Positions 46,497 to 57,787 of a DNA stretch of 64,000 nucleotides are shown piece by piece. The position numbers were made by a program, and so were the translations under genes. The notes below the pieces were generated by a model. The model searched no databases. It saw nothing but the letters and a program-made list of their open reading frames with translations, and had not been told where the DNA came from. The stretch spans positions 186,001 through 250,000 of the forward strand of contig NZ_NOKT01000005.1 in NCBI RefSeq assembly GCF_002237655.1, in the 5' to 3' direction. This DNA comes from Streptomyces sp. XY006. GTDB lineage: Bacteria > Actinomycetota > Actinomycetes > Streptomycetales > Streptomycetaceae. How positions within the stretch are numbered: the stretch's first letter is position 1; the number at the start of each line of letters is the position of its first letter.

Positions 46497-48737
46497 ATGA
46501 CCCCGTCCCCGACCGAAGCCGCCGTCCCCCGTTCCGTGCGGCGGTGTGCCCGCCGGCCCGCGTTCGTAGCCGCCCTGTGCGCCGCCGTGCTCGCCGTGAC
46601 CGGGCTCACCGCCGCCGCCCCGCCCGAGCAGGACGTCCCGGGGGCCGCCGCCGCGCTGCCCTACCAGGATCCGTCCCTGCCCGTGCCGCAGCGGGTCGAG
46701 GACCTGCTGGGCCGGATGACGCTCGACGACAAGCTCGGCCAGATGACCCAGGTCGAGAAGGACGCCCTGGTCCCGAGCTCCGACCTCGCCACCTACCGCA
46801 TCGGCTCGGTGCTCTCCGGCGGCGACTCCACGGTCAGCCCCAACAACGCGCAGACCTGGGCCGACACCTACGACTCCCTCCAGCGCACCGCGCTGACCAC
46901 CCCGCTCGGCATCCCGATGATCTACGGCATCGACGCGGTGCACGGCCACAACGCGGTGCGCGGCGCCACGCTCTTCCCGCACAACATCGGCCTGGGCGCC
47001 ACCCGGGATCCCGCCCTGGTGCAGCGCGTGGGCCGCGCGGTTGCCGAGGAGGTCGCCGGCACCGGCATCGACTGGTCGTTCGCCCCGTGTCTGTGCGTGG
47101 CCCGCAACGACCGCTGGGGGCGCACCTACGAGTCGTTCGGCGAGACGCCCGAACTGCCCACGGCCATGACCTCGTTCATCACCGGCCTGCAGGGCGGCAC
47201 CCTCGGCGGCGACCCGGCCTCCGTGCTCGCCACCGCCAAGCACTACCTCGGCGACGGCGGCACCACCGGCGGCGTCGACCAGGGCGACACCCGGCTCTCC
47301 GAGACGGAGTTGCGCGCCGTCCACCTGCCGCCGTTCAAGGAGGCGATCAAGCGGGGCGTGGGCTCGGTGATGCTCTCCTACAGCAGCTGGAACGGGGTGC
47401 GCTCGCACGCCCACAAGTACCTGGTCACCGACGTCCTCAAGGGCGAACTGGGCTTCACGGGCTTCGTCGTCTCCGACTGGGCGGCGGTCGACCAGCTCGA
47501 CGGGCAGACCGGCTTCACCGGCGCCGAGATCGCCACCGCCGTCGAGGCGGGCGTCGACATGGTGATGGTCCCGCACGACTACAAGAGGTTCCTGAGCCTG
47601 TTGCGCGGCGAGGTCACCGCGGGCCGGATCCCTCAGGCCCGGATCGACGACGCCAACCGGCGCATCCTGACGAAGAAGTTCCAACTCGGGCTGTTCGAGC
47701 GGCCCTTGACCGACCGCGCGTACACCGCCACGGTCGGCTCGGCGGCCCATCGCACCCTCGCCCGGCAGGCGGTGCGCGCCTCACAGGTGCTGCTGAAGAA
47801 CGACGGCGGCGTGCTGCCGCTGCCGAAGACCGGCCGCCTCTTCGTCGCCGGGAAGTCCGCCGACGACATCGGCAACCAGAGCGGCGGCTGGACCCTGGGC
47901 TGGCAGGGCCGCAGCGGCCCCGTCACCGAGGGCACCACCGTCCTCCAGGGCATCCGCGCCGCCGTCGCCGACCCCTCCAGGGTCACCTACGACCGCTACG
48001 GCAACGGCATCGACGGCGGCTACACGGCCGCCGTGGCCGTCGTCGGCGAGACCCCGTACGCCGAGATGCGCGGCGACCGGCCGGACGGCATGGGCCTCGA
48101 CCAGGAGGACCTGCAGACCCTGGCCCGGCTGAAGGCGAGCGGCGTACCCGTCGTGGTGGTGCTGGTCTCCGGCCGTCCCCTGGACATCGCGGACCGGCTG
48201 CCCGACTGGAAGGCCCTGCTCGCGGCCTGGCTGCCCGGCACCGAGGGCGGCGGGGTCGCGGACGTGCTGTTCGGCGACCACGCGCCGACCGGCAAACTGC
48301 CCATGACCTGGATGCGCAGCGCCTCCCAGCAGCCGATCAACGACGGCGACGGCAAGAGCCCGCTCTTCCCCTACGGCCACGGCCTGACCTACGGCACGGA
48401 CCCGGACCCCGATCCGGATCCCGACCCCGACCCCACCCCGGCCAAGGCCTGCACCGCCACCCACAAGCCGGTCAACTCCTGGCCGGGCGGCCACCAGGCG
48501 GAGGTCACCGTCAAGAACACCGGCACCGGCCCGATCACGGGCTGGACGGTCGACTGGGACCTGGGCGGCGCGACCGTCACCAGCCTCTGGAACGGCACCC
48601 ACACGGTCGCGAACGGCCGGATCACGGTCCGCGGCACCGGCTCGGGCGGCACCCTCGCCGCCGGTGCCACCACCTCGTTCGGCTACACGGCGAACGGCCC
48701 CGCGGGCACCCCCGCCCCGCGCTGCACCCCCGCCTGA
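46497..48737 (+). CDS. Secreted GH3 beta-glucosidase with C-terminal CBM2
   Basis: A 746-residue exported GH3 enzyme. The signal peptide (CARRPAFVAALCAAVLAVTG, cleaved near residue 40) precedes the GH3 barrel: GKxxH-type TAKHYLGDGGT and nucleophile Asp327 in FVVSDWAAVD; the second alpha/beta domain has GRPLDIADRL and WLPGTEGGGVADVLFG; a repeated Asp-Pro linker (about residues 635-650) joins a CBM2 (CTATHKPVNSWPGGHQAEVT to the end). It should release glucose from cellulose-derived oligomers outside the cell. Secreted GH3 with CBM2 is less common than intracellular forms. GGAAAGG lies before ATG 46497. Confidence 0.92.
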   Translation: MTPSPTEAAVPRSVRRCARRPAFVAALCAAVLAVTGLTAAAPPEQDVPGAAAALPYQDPSLPVPQRVEDLLGRMTLDDKLGQMTQVEKDALVPSSDLATYRIGSVLSGGDSTVSPNNAQTWADTYDSLQRTALTTPLGIPMIYGIDAVHGHNAVRGATLFPHNIGLGATRDPALVQRVGRAVAEEVAGTGIDWSFAPCLCVARNDRWGRTYESFGETPELPTAMTSFITGLQGGTLGGDPASVLATAKHYLGDGGTTGGVDQGDTRLSETELRAVHLPPFKEAIKRGVGSVMLSYSSWNGVRSHAHKYLVTDVLKGELGFTGFVVSDWAAVDQLDGQTGFTGAEIATAVEAGVDMVMVPHDYKRFLSLLRGEVTAGRIPQARIDDANRRILTKKFQLGLFERPLTDRAYTATVGSAAHRTLARQAVRASQVLLKNDGGVLPLPKTGRLFVAGKSADDIGNQSGGWTLGWQGRSGPVTEGTTVLQGIRAAVADPSRVTYDRYGNGIDGGYTAAVAVVGETPYAEMRGDRPDGMGLDQEDLQTLARLKASGVPVVVVLVSGRPLDIADRLPDWKALLAAWLPGTEGGGVADVLFGDHAPTGKLPMTWMRSASQQPINDGDGKSPLFPYGHGLTYGTDPDPDPDPDPDPTPAKACTATHKPVNSWPGGHQAEVTVKNTGTGPITGWTVDWDLGGATVTSLWNGTHTVANGRITVRGTGSGGTLAAGATTSFGYTANGPAGTPAPRCTPA

Positions 48738-48819
48738 CCGGACCCACGGTTCTCCCCACCGGTTGATCCCGCGGACGTCCCCACACCCGAAGCCCGCACC
48801 CCCGCACCGAGGAGAGCAC

Positions 48820-51042
48820 ATGACAGACCGGACCAGACGCGCGGACACCCGCCCGCGCAGGCCGCACCGCAGGCGGACGGCGGCCCTGGCCACGGCGGTG
48901 AGCACGCTGCTGCTGGGCGCGGCGGCCCAGCTGACCGCATCCGAGGCGTCCGCCGCGGAGGCGCACGTCGACAACCCGTTCGCGGACGCCTCGTTCTACG
49001 TCAACCCGGACTACGCACGCCTGGTCGACGGATCCATCGCCCAGACCAGCGACGCGACCCTCAAGGCCAGGATGGAGCAGGTCAAGACCTATCCGACGGC
49101 CGTCTGGCTGGACCGCATCGCCGCCATCCACGGCGGTGAGGCCAACGCGGGCCGCAAGAGCCTCGCCGACCACCTGGACCTGGCGCTCGCCCAGAAGAAG
49201 CCCGGCCGGCCGCTCGTCGCCACGTTCGTCGTGTACGACCTGCCGGGCCGCGACTGCTCCGCCCTGGCCTCCAACGGCGAACTGCCCCTCACCGCGGCGG
49301 GTCTGGCCCGCTACAAGAGCGAGTACATCGACGAGATCGCCGAGGTCTTCGCCAACCCGAAGTACCAGGACATCCGCATCACCACGGTCATCGAGCCGGA
49401 CGGCCTGCCGAACCTGGTCACCAACCTCTCCGACCCCGAGTGCGCCCAGGCCAAGAGCAGCGGCATCCAGGTCGACGCCATCCGGTACGCCCTGAACAAG
49501 CTGCACGCCATCCCGAACGTGTACACGTACATGGACTTCGCCCACTCGGGCTGGCTCGGCTGGGACACCAACCTCACCCCGACCACCCAGCTGTACACGG
49601 ACGTCGTCAAGGGCACCACGGACGGTCTGCGCAGCGTGGACGGCCTGATCACCAACGTCTCCAACTACACGCCGCTCGCCGAACCGTTCCTCCCCGACCC
49701 GAACAAGACGGTCGGCGGCAACCAGATCCGGTCCGGCAAGTACTACGAGTGGAACCCGAACTTCGACGAGTCGGACTTCACCAAGGCCGTGCACGCCGCG
49801 CTGGTGGCGCAGGGCTGGCCCGCCTCGACCGGCATGGTCGTCGACACCTCCCGCAACGGCTGGGGAGGCGCGGCCCGGCCGGCCGCCGAGTCCACCAGCA
49901 CCGTCCTCGACACCTACGTCAGCCAGTCCAAGGTCGACCGCCGCACCCACCGCGGCCTGTGGTGCAACGTCGACGGCGCCGGCCTCGGAGCGCCCCCGCA
50001 GGCCTCACCCGCCGGCTACCCGGACTCGCACCTGGACGCCTTCCTGTGGATCAAGCCGCCGGGGGAGTCGGACGGGGCCAGCAAGGACATCCCGAACGAC
50101 GAGGGCAAGCGTCCGGACCCGATGTGCAACCCGGACTACACGGCACCCAACGCGGGCGGCAACAAGACCGGCGCCCTGCCGGACGCGCCGCTGGCCGGCC
50201 ACTGGTTCCACAACCAGTTCTCGATGCTGGTGCGCAACGCGTACCCGGCCGTGCCCACCGACGGCGGCGGCGGGCCCGACCCGGCCGACACCACCGCTCC
50301 CACCGCGCCGACCGGTCTGCGGTCCACCGCGAAGACCGCGACCAGTGTCTCCCTGTCGTGGACGGCGGCCACCGACAACGTGGGCGTCACCGGTTACGAC
50401 GTGTACCGCGACGGCACCAAGGTCAACGCCTCGCCGGTCACCGGCACGTCCTTCACCGACTCCGGGCTGAGCGCGGCCACGGCGTACGGCTACACCGTCC
50501 GGGCCCGGGACGCCGCCGGGAACGTCTCCGCGGCCTCCACCGCGCTGAGCGTCACCACGGAGGCGGGCGGCGGCGGACCCGACCCGGCCGGAGGCCTGAA
50601 GGTCACGTACCGGAACAACGACTCCTCGGCCACCGACAACGCCATCCGTCCCGGCCTGCGGATCGCCAACACCGGCAGTACGTCCGTGGACCTGAGCCAG
50701 GTCACCGCCCGTTACTACTTCACCCGGGACGGCGGCGCGTCCACCGTGAACGCGTTCTGCGACCACGCGGCCGTCGGCTGCTCGAAGGTGACCCTGCGGG
50801 TCGTGCCGCTGAGCACCCCGGTCGCGGGCGCCGACGCCTACCTGGAGGTCGGCTTCACAAGCGGCACCCTGGCCGCCGGCCAGGACACCGGCGACCTCCA
50901 GCTGCGCCTGGCCAAGTCCGACTGGTCCGCCTTCGACGAGAGCGGCGACTACAGCCGTACCACCGCCGCCTCCTACGCCGAGGCCCCGAGGATCCCCGCC
51001 TACCGGAGCGGCGCCCTCGCGTGGGGCGCCCCGCCGGCCTGA
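48820..51042 (+). CDS. Secreted GH6 cellobiohydrolase with FN3 and CBM3
   Basis: A 740-residue secreted GH6 enzyme. After a signal peptide (about 1-46, Arg-rich start, AALATAVSTLLLGAAAQ core) the GH6 barrel runs to about 480: VVYDLPGRDCSALAS includes the catalytic acid Asp, TTVIEPDGLPNLV and YMDFAHSGWLGW line the tunnel, and long inserts suggest an exo-acting enzyme. A fibronectin III module (about 490-580, PTGLRSTAKTATSVSLSW) and a CBM3 (about 590-740; LKVTYRNNDSSATDNAIRPG) follow. CBM3 contrasts with the CBM2 of its neighbours. GAGGAGAG precedes ATG 48820. It presumably frees cellobiose from chain ends. Confidence 0.93.
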   Translation: MTDRTRRADTRPRRPHRRRTAALATAVSTLLLGAAAQLTASEASAAEAHVDNPFADASFYVNPDYARLVDGSIAQTSDATLKARMEQVKTYPTAVWLDRIAAIHGGEANAGRKSLADHLDLALAQKKPGRPLVATFVVYDLPGRDCSALASNGELPLTAAGLARYKSEYIDEIAEVFANPKYQDIRITTVIEPDGLPNLVTNLSDPECAQAKSSGIQVDAIRYALNKLHAIPNVYTYMDFAHSGWLGWDTNLTPTTQLYTDVVKGTTDGLRSVDGLITNVSNYTPLAEPFLPDPNKTVGGNQIRSGKYYEWNPNFDESDFTKAVHAALVAQGWPASTGMVVDTSRNGWGGAARPAAESTSTVLDTYVSQSKVDRRTHRGLWCNVDGAGLGAPPQASPAGYPDSHLDAFLWIKPPGESDGASKDIPNDEGKRPDPMCNPDYTAPNAGGNKTGALPDAPLAGHWFHNQFSMLVRNAYPAVPTDGGGGPDPADTTAPTAPTGLRSTAKTATSVSLSWTAATDNVGVTGYDVYRDGTKVNASPVTGTSFTDSGLSAATAYGYTVRARDAAGNVSAASTALSVTTEAGGGGPDPAGGLKVTYRNNDSSATDNAIRPGLRIANTGSTSVDLSQVTARYYFTRDGGASTVNAFCDHAAVGCSKVTLRVVPLSTPVAGADAYLEVGFTSGTLAAGQDTGDLQLRLAKSDWSAFDESGDYSRTTAASYAEAPRIPAYRSGALAWGAPPA

Positions 51043-51096
51043 TCCGCCCCAAAACCCCGGGGAGACACCCGACCCCACAACCCCCATGGAGAAACG

Positions 51097-52185
51097 ATGG
51101 CTCGAAGCACCAGACGCCCCCTGTCCTTACTGGCGGTCCTGGCCACCCTGCTCGGCGGGCTCGGTCTGGTCCTGGTCGGCCAGAACAGCGCCCAGGCGCA
51201 CGGCGTGACGATGACGCCCGGCTCGCGGACCTACCTGTGCTGGCTGGACGCCAAGACCGGCACCGGCGCCTTGGACCCGACGAACCCCGCGTGCAAGGCC
51301 GCGCTCGCCGAGAGCGGCGCGTCGTCGCTGTACAACTGGTTCGCCGTACTGGACTCCACCGCGGGCGGACGCGGCCCGGGTTACGTCCCGGACGGCAAGC
51401 TGTGCAGTGCCGGCGACCGCTCCCCGTACAACTTCACCGGCTACAACGCCGCCCGCGCCGACTGGCCCCGCACGCACCTGACCTCCGGGGCGACCATCCG
51501 CGTCAAGCACAGCAACTGGGCGGCGCACCCGGGCGACTTCCGGGTGTACGTCTCCAAGCCCGGCTACTCGCCCACCAAGCCGCTGGGCTGGGGCGACCTG
51601 GAGCTGATCCAGACCGTCACCAACCCGCCGCAGTCCGGCTCGGTGGGCAGCGAGTCCGGCCACTACTACTGGGACCTGAAGCTGCCCTCGGGCCGCTCGG
51701 GTGACGCGATGATGTTCATCCAGTGGGTGCGTTCGGACAGCCAGGAGAACTTCTTCTCCTGCTCCGACATCGTCTTCGACGGCGGCAACGGCGAGGTGAC
51801 CGGCATCCGCGGCTCGGGCGGCACCCCGGACCCGACGCCCACGCCGACGCCGACCCCGACGCCCACCGATCCGCACACCGGGTGCATGGCCATCTACAAG
51901 GTGACCAACTCCTGGGGCGGTGGCTTCCAGGGGTCCGTCGAGGTGATGAACCACAACACCACCGCGCGTGACGGCTGGGCCGTGCGCTGGCAGCCGGGCG
52001 CCGGAACCCGGATCAGCCAGGTCTGGAACGGCAGCCTGAGCACGGGCACCGACGGCACGGTCACGGTCAGGCACGCGGACCACAACCGCACCATCCCGCC
52101 GGACGGCACCGTCACGTTCGGCTTCACCGCCACCTCGACCGGCAACAACCTGCCGGCCGGCTCGATCACCTGCGTCAACCCGTAA
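51097..52185 (+). CDS. AA10 lytic polysaccharide monooxygenase with CBM2
   Basis: A 362-residue copper enzyme that cleaves crystalline cellulose oxidatively. Signal peptidase cut after AQA leaves His35 (HGVTMTPGSR) as the mature N-terminus; with His143 (NWAAHPGDF) it forms the copper histidine brace. A Thr-Pro repeat linker (about 248-265) leads to a CBM2 (CMAIYKVTNSWGGGFQG to the end). Sequence and layout match the C1-oxidising cellulose-active enzyme CelS2 of S. coelicolor as I recall it. GGAGAAACG precedes ATG 51097. Together with GH12, GH6 and GH3 it completes a cellulose-degrading set. Confidence 0.94.
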   Translation: MARSTRRPLSLLAVLATLLGGLGLVLVGQNSAQAHGVTMTPGSRTYLCWLDAKTGTGALDPTNPACKAALAESGASSLYNWFAVLDSTAGGRGPGYVPDGKLCSAGDRSPYNFTGYNAARADWPRTHLTSGATIRVKHSNWAAHPGDFRVYVSKPGYSPTKPLGWGDLELIQTVTNPPQSGSVGSESGHYYWDLKLPSGRSGDAMMFIQWVRSDSQENFFSCSDIVFDGGNGEVTGIRGSGGTPDPTPTPTPTPTPTDPHTGCMAIYKVTNSWGGGFQGSVEVMNHNTTARDGWAVRWQPGAGTRISQVWNGSLSTGTDGTVTVRHADHNRTIPPDGTVTFGFTATSTGNNLPAGSITCVNP

Positions 52186-52195
52186 CACCGCGCAC

Positions 52196-52232
52196 GACGG
52201 CGCCGGCTCCCCGAGCGGGGGCCGGCGCCGTC
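52196..52232. terminator. Terminator after the cellulase locus
   Basis: A 16-bp stem whose 12-bp core (GACGGCGCCGGC at 52196-52207 and complement at 52221-52232) is perfect, with a 5-base loop after four further pairs. It lies 10 bases after the LPMO stop, between convergent genes. Confidence 0.85.
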
Positions 52233-52245
52233 CCGCGCCCGCACG

Positions 52246-52923
52246 TCAGGCGGCGAACGCCTCGGCCGGCCCGTTCACGGGCTGCGGGGTGCCGGTCAGG
52301 TCGAGCACGAACAGCGGCACGCCCAGCGCGTCGGCGCGGGCGCGGGCCTCGTCGCCGTATCCGGCCAGGGAGAAGTAGACGCAGGCCGCGGACTCCGTCA
52401 TCGCGGTCAGCCACAGGCACTCCACGTCCCGCGCGTCCGCCGGGCGGACGGTGGGATCCACCTGGGCCAGCACGCCGGGGGCGGCGAGCCCTATGCCGGA
52501 GGGCGGGCGCCGGTCGGCGCGCCGCACGTCCCGGTGGCCGAGCCAGCGCAGATAGAGGGCGGCGGCGGTGACGGCGTCCCGGGCGGTGCGGATGGTCACC
52601 GGCCGGAAGGCGGGGCGCACCGGCCGCGGCGGGATGTCGCGCAGGGCGTCGCGCGCGCCCGCCACCGGGAAGCGCAGCACCGTGCCGCAGGCACAGCCCA
52701 GCTCCGGCTGCGGCCACGCGGCGGGACGGTCGCAGGCCGCGCAGTGCACGGTCACCCACTCCTCCTCCCAGGAGCGGTGGGTGACGGCGGCCGGTTCCGC
52801 GCGCGGATCGAGCGGTGGCGCGACGGGCGCTCCGCAGACGCACGGGTACGACGGCACGGCGAACAGATGGGCGCGCCCACAGACCGGACAGCGCACCGAC
52901 ACGCTCTCGGACATGCCCCCCAT
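52246..52923 (-). CDS. Hypothetical protein with two zinc-ribbon-like Cys clusters
   Basis: About 225 residues, family not recognised. Four Cys pairs (CPVC near 12, CVC near 28, CAAC near 61 and CAC near 77) suggest two small zinc ribbons in the first 80 residues; the C-terminal 120 residues (TARDAVTAAALYLRWLGHRDVRRAD to VFVLDLTGTPQPV) look like a compact alpha/beta domain resembling a restriction-endonuclease-like or sensory fold, but I cannot assign it. Start ATG 52923 or 52914. It diverges from gcl, but nothing in it points to glyoxylate metabolism. Confidence 0.7.
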   Translation of the reverse strand: MGGMSESVSVRCPVCGRAHLFAVPSYPCVCGAPVAPPLDPRAEPAAVTHRSWEEEWVTVHCAACDRPAAWPQPELGCACGTVLRFPVAGARDALRDIPPRPVRPAFRPVTIRTARDAVTAAALYLRWLGHRDVRRADRRPPSGIGLAAPGVLAQVDPTVRPADARDVECLWLTAMTESAACVYFSLAGYGDEARARADALGVPLFVLDLTGTPQPVNGPAEAFAA

Positions 52924-52978
52924 CGTCCACCCGCGGGAGGGCGCTTGTCCGTTGCTCCGCCCATTGCCCGGACGTCTC

Positions 52979-53007
52979 TTGACGGCTTGTCCGCACCCCC
53001 CTACATT
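52979..53007 (+). promoter_or_regulatory. Promoter of gcl
   Basis: TTGACG (52979-52984), exactly 17 bases, then TACATT (53002-53007): an almost ideal vegetative Streptomyces promoter. The twin operator begins three bases after the -10. Confidence 0.75.
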
Positions 53008-53009
53008 GC

Positions 53010-53045
53010 TTCCAGATAGTAGAAGTTAATTTCCGTAATGCGGAA
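53010..53045. promoter_or_regulatory. Twin operator at gcl (two 15-bp boxes 21 bp apart)
   Basis: TTCCAGATAGTAGAA (53010-53024) and TTCCGTAATGCGGAA (53031-53045) have centres 21 bp apart, two helical turns. The second is a perfect 5-5-5 inverted repeat. The same arrangement occurs at hyi (59729-59764). Position over the transcript start suggests repression; an IclR-family repressor of the AllR kind is the natural candidate, but none is in the window. Confidence 0.7.
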
Positions 53046-53105
53046 GGTGCTCACGGCGGGGCGCGACGGGAGTGCGTATCCGACAGCCGAACCAGGAGTA
53101 GTTCC

Positions 53106-54890
<1,785 letters not shown>

Positions 54891-54936
54891 AAGACGCGGC
54901 AGGTCTGAAGACGCCGCAGGTCCGACACCCGTGTAA

Positions 54937-54975
54937 GAGGGGGGCGGTCCGTCCGGGAGGACGGGCCGCCCCCTC
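54937..54975. terminator. Terminator after gcl
   Basis: An 18-base G-rich arm (54937-54954) pairs with 54959-54975 across a 4-base loop, with one bulge and one G-U pair. It lies between convergent genes. Confidence 0.8.
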
Positions 54976-54996
54976 ACGCATGCGCGGACGCGCGCC

Positions 54997-55602
54997 TCAC
55001 TCCCCGCCTCCGCCGCCACCGCCCCCGCCGCAGTAGGAGTAGCCCCCGTAGCCGCCGCCGGTGCCGCGTGGCGAGTGCTTCAGCAGGTCCTTGCCGCCCA
55101 CCTCGGCGCGGCGGACCAGGCCCGCGCGCAGGGCGAAGCGGGGGACCAGCAGCCGCAGGGCCGGCTCGCCGTGCAGGACCACGGCCAGCAGCCGGTCGTC
55201 ATGGCTCAGCCCGTGCCTGCCCGCGGGCAGCGGCCGGGTCCGCCGCAGGTCCCGGATGTGGCGGCGGGCGGCGCGCGTCGGACCGAGCAGCGGGTAGCGC
55301 AGCAGGCCCGCCTCCGCGAGCGGGATGCGCATCAGCGCGAGGGCCAGCCGGATGTCGGGGTCCTTCACCAGGGTCCCCGGCCCGGCGGGCTCCCGCAGGC
55401 GCGCGTGCACCGCCTCGGCCAGGGGCGACAGCGGCCGCGGGCCGTCCACGGCGTCCCCGATGCCCCTGCGCACCGTCCCGGGCCGATCGGCCTCGGCCAG
55501 GCCCCTCAGGTGCAGGTCCACCACGGCGACGGTGACGGCGGCCCGCGGGCCGTCCCCCAGCAGCGCGATCTCGTGCGGCTCCAGCCGGACGGCGTCGCTC
55601 AT
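54997..55602 (-). CDS. TIGR04222-type protein lacking membrane helices
   Basis: A 201-residue protein. VRLEPHEIALLGDGPRAAVTVAVVDLHLRG at residues 5-34 and the terminal GGYSYCGGGGGGGGGE tail match the TIGR04222 family of actinobacterial proteins, which typically contain one or more membrane helices before such a Gly-rich Cys tail. Here I see no hydrophobic helix of membrane length, so this is a soluble or reduced version. Function unknown. It is convergent with gcl. ATG 55602 is used; upstream DNA shows GGGGGTGAGTC as a weak ribosome site. Confidence 0.7.
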   Translation of the reverse strand: MSDAVRLEPHEIALLGDGPRAAVTVAVVDLHLRGLAEADRPGTVRRGIGDAVDGPRPLSPLAEAVHARLREPAGPGTLVKDPDIRLALALMRIPLAEAGLLRYPLLGPTRAARRHIRDLRRTRPLPAGRHGLSHDDRLLAVVLHGEPALRLLVPRFALRAGLVRRAEVGGKDLLKHSPRGTGGGYGGYSYCGGGGGGGGGE

Positions 55603-55758
55603 GACTCACCCCCGTACCGGGAGCCCGCCGCCCCCGTGCCGGCGGGCCCCGTGTGCCGAGAATGTGCCCGGCCCCGGGGGCCGTTGAAGCCCCCGGGGCC
55701 GGGTTCAGAGGTTCATTTGAGGGTGTCGTACGCGGTGTACGGCCGGTGCCGTACGCGC

Positions 55759-55995
55759 TCAGGCGTCGTGGTGTTCCGAGAGCCCGGGCCAGTCGTCCGG
55801 GCCGCCGCCCTGCCACTCGACGAGGTCGTTCTCCTCGATGTCGGTGACGTAGAGGTCGGCCAGCCGCAGGATCTCCGCCACGTCGTCGACGTGGGTGGCG
55901 ATGCCCAGGGGTTCGTCGCCCAGGGTGACCCGTCGCGAGCCGTCCAGGGCGGGAGCGTGGACCACGACGTGCGGATGCTCGGTCGGATGTGCCAT
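55759..55995 (-). CDS. Small conserved hypothetical protein
   Basis: A 78-residue acidic protein (MAHPTEHPHVVVHAPALDGS start; VDDVAEILRLADLYVTDIEE core; ends LSEHHDA) with no recognisable domain. Codon use is like its neighbours and the sequence looks real rather than an antisense frame because acidic and small residues dominate with third-position G/C bias. Function unknown. Confidence 0.6.
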   Translation of the reverse strand: MAHPTEHPHVVVHAPALDGSRRVTLGDEPLGIATHVDDVAEILRLADLYVTDIEENDLVEWQGGGPDDWPGLSEHHDA

Positions 55996-56306
55996 GCCTT
56001 CAGGCTGCCGCCGCGAAGGCGGTCGCGCACCCCGGGGCGGGCTGGCCGTCCGACGGCGCGAGGCTGGGCGCGACAGGACGTTCGCGCCGCCGGACGGGGT
56101 CGGGGGGGAGGAGGAGCGTGTACTGGGACCGCGGCGGGTGCGACGGGATCCGGAGCGGGCCTCCCTCAGGTCGAGAAGCCGGTCCTGACCCCTTCACCAC
56201 CGCACTGGCTCGCGCCCGCCGCGGTCCGCGCCCTGCCCGTGTCCCTGTCCGGGACGGCCACCCCTCATCCGGGCCGCCCCGGGCGGTCGGACACGGGCAG
56301 GGAGTC
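55996..56306. other. Gap before the catalase 3' end, with bidirectional terminator
   Basis: Contains an outer 14-bp perfect stem (CCCTGCCCGTGTCC at 56231-56244 with its complement at 56289-56302) enclosing further GC pairing, placed just after the catalase stop. Upstream of that (55996-56230) I see only the promoter region of the small gene on the minus strand and no other gene. Confidence 0.65.
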
Positions 56307-57764
56307 TCAGTCCTCGCGCAGCGCGCGGACCGCCTCCTCCACGCGCCGGCCGTACTCCGGGTCGGCGGCGTGGAAGTGCGCGAGGTTCTTGTCGATCACG
56401 TCGTCGCGGGAGACCCGGGACAGGCCGCCGGCGATGTTCGCGACCAGGCGGGACTTCTCCTCCGCCGACATCAGCCGGTACAGCTCGCCCGCCTGGAAGA
56501 AGTCGTCGTCCTTGGTGTGCGCGGGTGCCGCGTGGGTGCCGGTGTGGCCGTGCACCGCGAGCGGGGCCGACAGCGGCCGGCCGGTCTCGACCGGGCCGTC
56601 GTAGGAGTTCGGCTCGTAGTTCTTCGCGTACCGGCCCTGCGGGTTGGACGCCATGAGGCCGTCCCGGCCGTAGTTCTCGGCGGTCGTGGCCCGGGGCGCG
56701 TTGACGGCCAGCCGGGTGTGGTTGACGCCCAGGCGGTAGCGGTGGGCGTCCGCGTAGGCGAACAGCCGGCCCTGGAGCATCTTGTCGGGCGAGGGGCCGA
56801 TGCCCGGCACGAAGTTGTTCGGGGAGAACGCGGCCTGCTCGACCTCGGCGAAGACGTTGTCCGGGTTGCGGTCCAGCACCAGCCGGCCCACGCGCCGCAG
56901 CGGGTGGTCGGCGTGCGGCCAGACCTTGGTGAGGTCGAACGGGTTGAAGCGGTACTCCGCCGCCTCGGCCGCCGGCATGATCTGCACGTACAGCGTCCAG
57001 GACGGGTGCACGCCCCGCTCGATGGCCTGGAGCAGGTCCGTCTGGTGCGAGTCGGGGTCCTTGCCCGCGAGCTCGGCGGCCTGCTCGCTGCTCAGGCAGC
57101 GGATGCCCTGGTTCGTCTTGAAGTGGTACTTGACGAAGAAGGCCTCGCCCCGGGCGTTGGTCCACTGGTAGGTGTGCGAGCCGTAGCCGTTCATGTGCCG
57201 GTACGAGGCCGGGATGCCGCGGTCGCCCATCAGCCAGGTCACCTGGTGCGTGGCCTCGGGGGAGTGCGCCCAGAAGTCCCAGACGTTGTCCGGCTCCTGA
57301 CGGCCCGTGAACGGGTCGCGCTTCTGGGAGTGGATGAAGTCCGGGAACTTGATCGGGTCCCTGATGAAGAAGACCGGGGTGTTGTTCCCGACGAGGTCGT
57401 AATTGCCCTCGGCCGTGTAGAACTTGACGGCGAAACCGCGCGGGTCGCGCACGGCGTCCGCGCCGCCGAGGCTGTCGGCCACGGTCGAGAAGCGCAGGAA
57501 CACCTCGGTGCGCCGGCCCACCTCGCCGAGGAAGTCGGCGTGGGTGAAGTCCGTGACGTCGTCGGTCACTTCGAAGTGGCCGTAGGCGCCCGAGCCGCGG
57601 GCGTGCACCACGCGCTCCGGGATGCGCTCGCGGTTGAAGCGCGCGAGCTTCTCCAGCAGGTGCTGGTCCTGGAGCAGGAGCGGGCCGCCGACGCCGGCGG
57701 TGGCGGAGTTCTGGTTGTCGGCGACGGGGGCGCCGGACTCGGTGGTGAGCACGCGCTGCGACAT
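56307..57764 (-). CDS. katA: Monofunctional heme catalase
   Basis: A 485-residue small-subunit catalase converting H2O2 to water and oxygen. His54 ([12 protein letters not shown]) and Asn127 ([12 protein letters not shown]) form the distal site; the heme-ligand Tyr lies in [14 protein letters not shown] (about 337). Length and the [21 protein letters not shown] start match the NADPH-binding small clade. ATG 57764 is preceded by a weak GGAAGG. Its promoter carries the same 19-bp element as the urate operon, and a further perfect palindrome covers the transcript start. It probably disposes of uricase-derived peroxide. The symbol follows the family; strain naming (cat/kat) varies. Confidence 0.95.
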   Translation of the reverse strand: MSQRVLTTESGAPVADNQNSATAGVGGPLLLQDQHLLEKLARFNRERIPERVVHARGSGAYGHFEVTDDVTDFTHADFLGEVGRRTEVFLRFSTVADSLGGADAVRDPRGFAVKFYTAEGNYDLVGNNTPVFFIRDPIKFPDFIHSQKRDPFTGRQEPDNVWDFWAHSPEATHQVTWLMGDRGIPASYRHMNGYGSHTYQWTNARGEAFFVKYHFKTNQGIRCLSSEQAAELAGKDPDSHQTDLLQAIERGVHPSWTLYVQIMPAAEAAEYRFNPFDLTKVWPHADHPLRRVGRLVLDRNPDNVFAEVEQAAFSPNNFVPGIGPSPDKMLQGRLFAYADAHRYRLGVNHTRLAVNAPRATTAENYGRDGLMASNPQGRYAKNYEPNSYDGPVETGRPLSAPLAVHGHTGTHAAPAHTKDDDFFQAGELYRLMSAEEKSRLVANIAGGLSRVSRDDVIDKNLAHFHAADPEYGRRVEEAVRALRED

Positions 57765-57787
57765 CGTGACCTTCCGTACGAGAGGGC

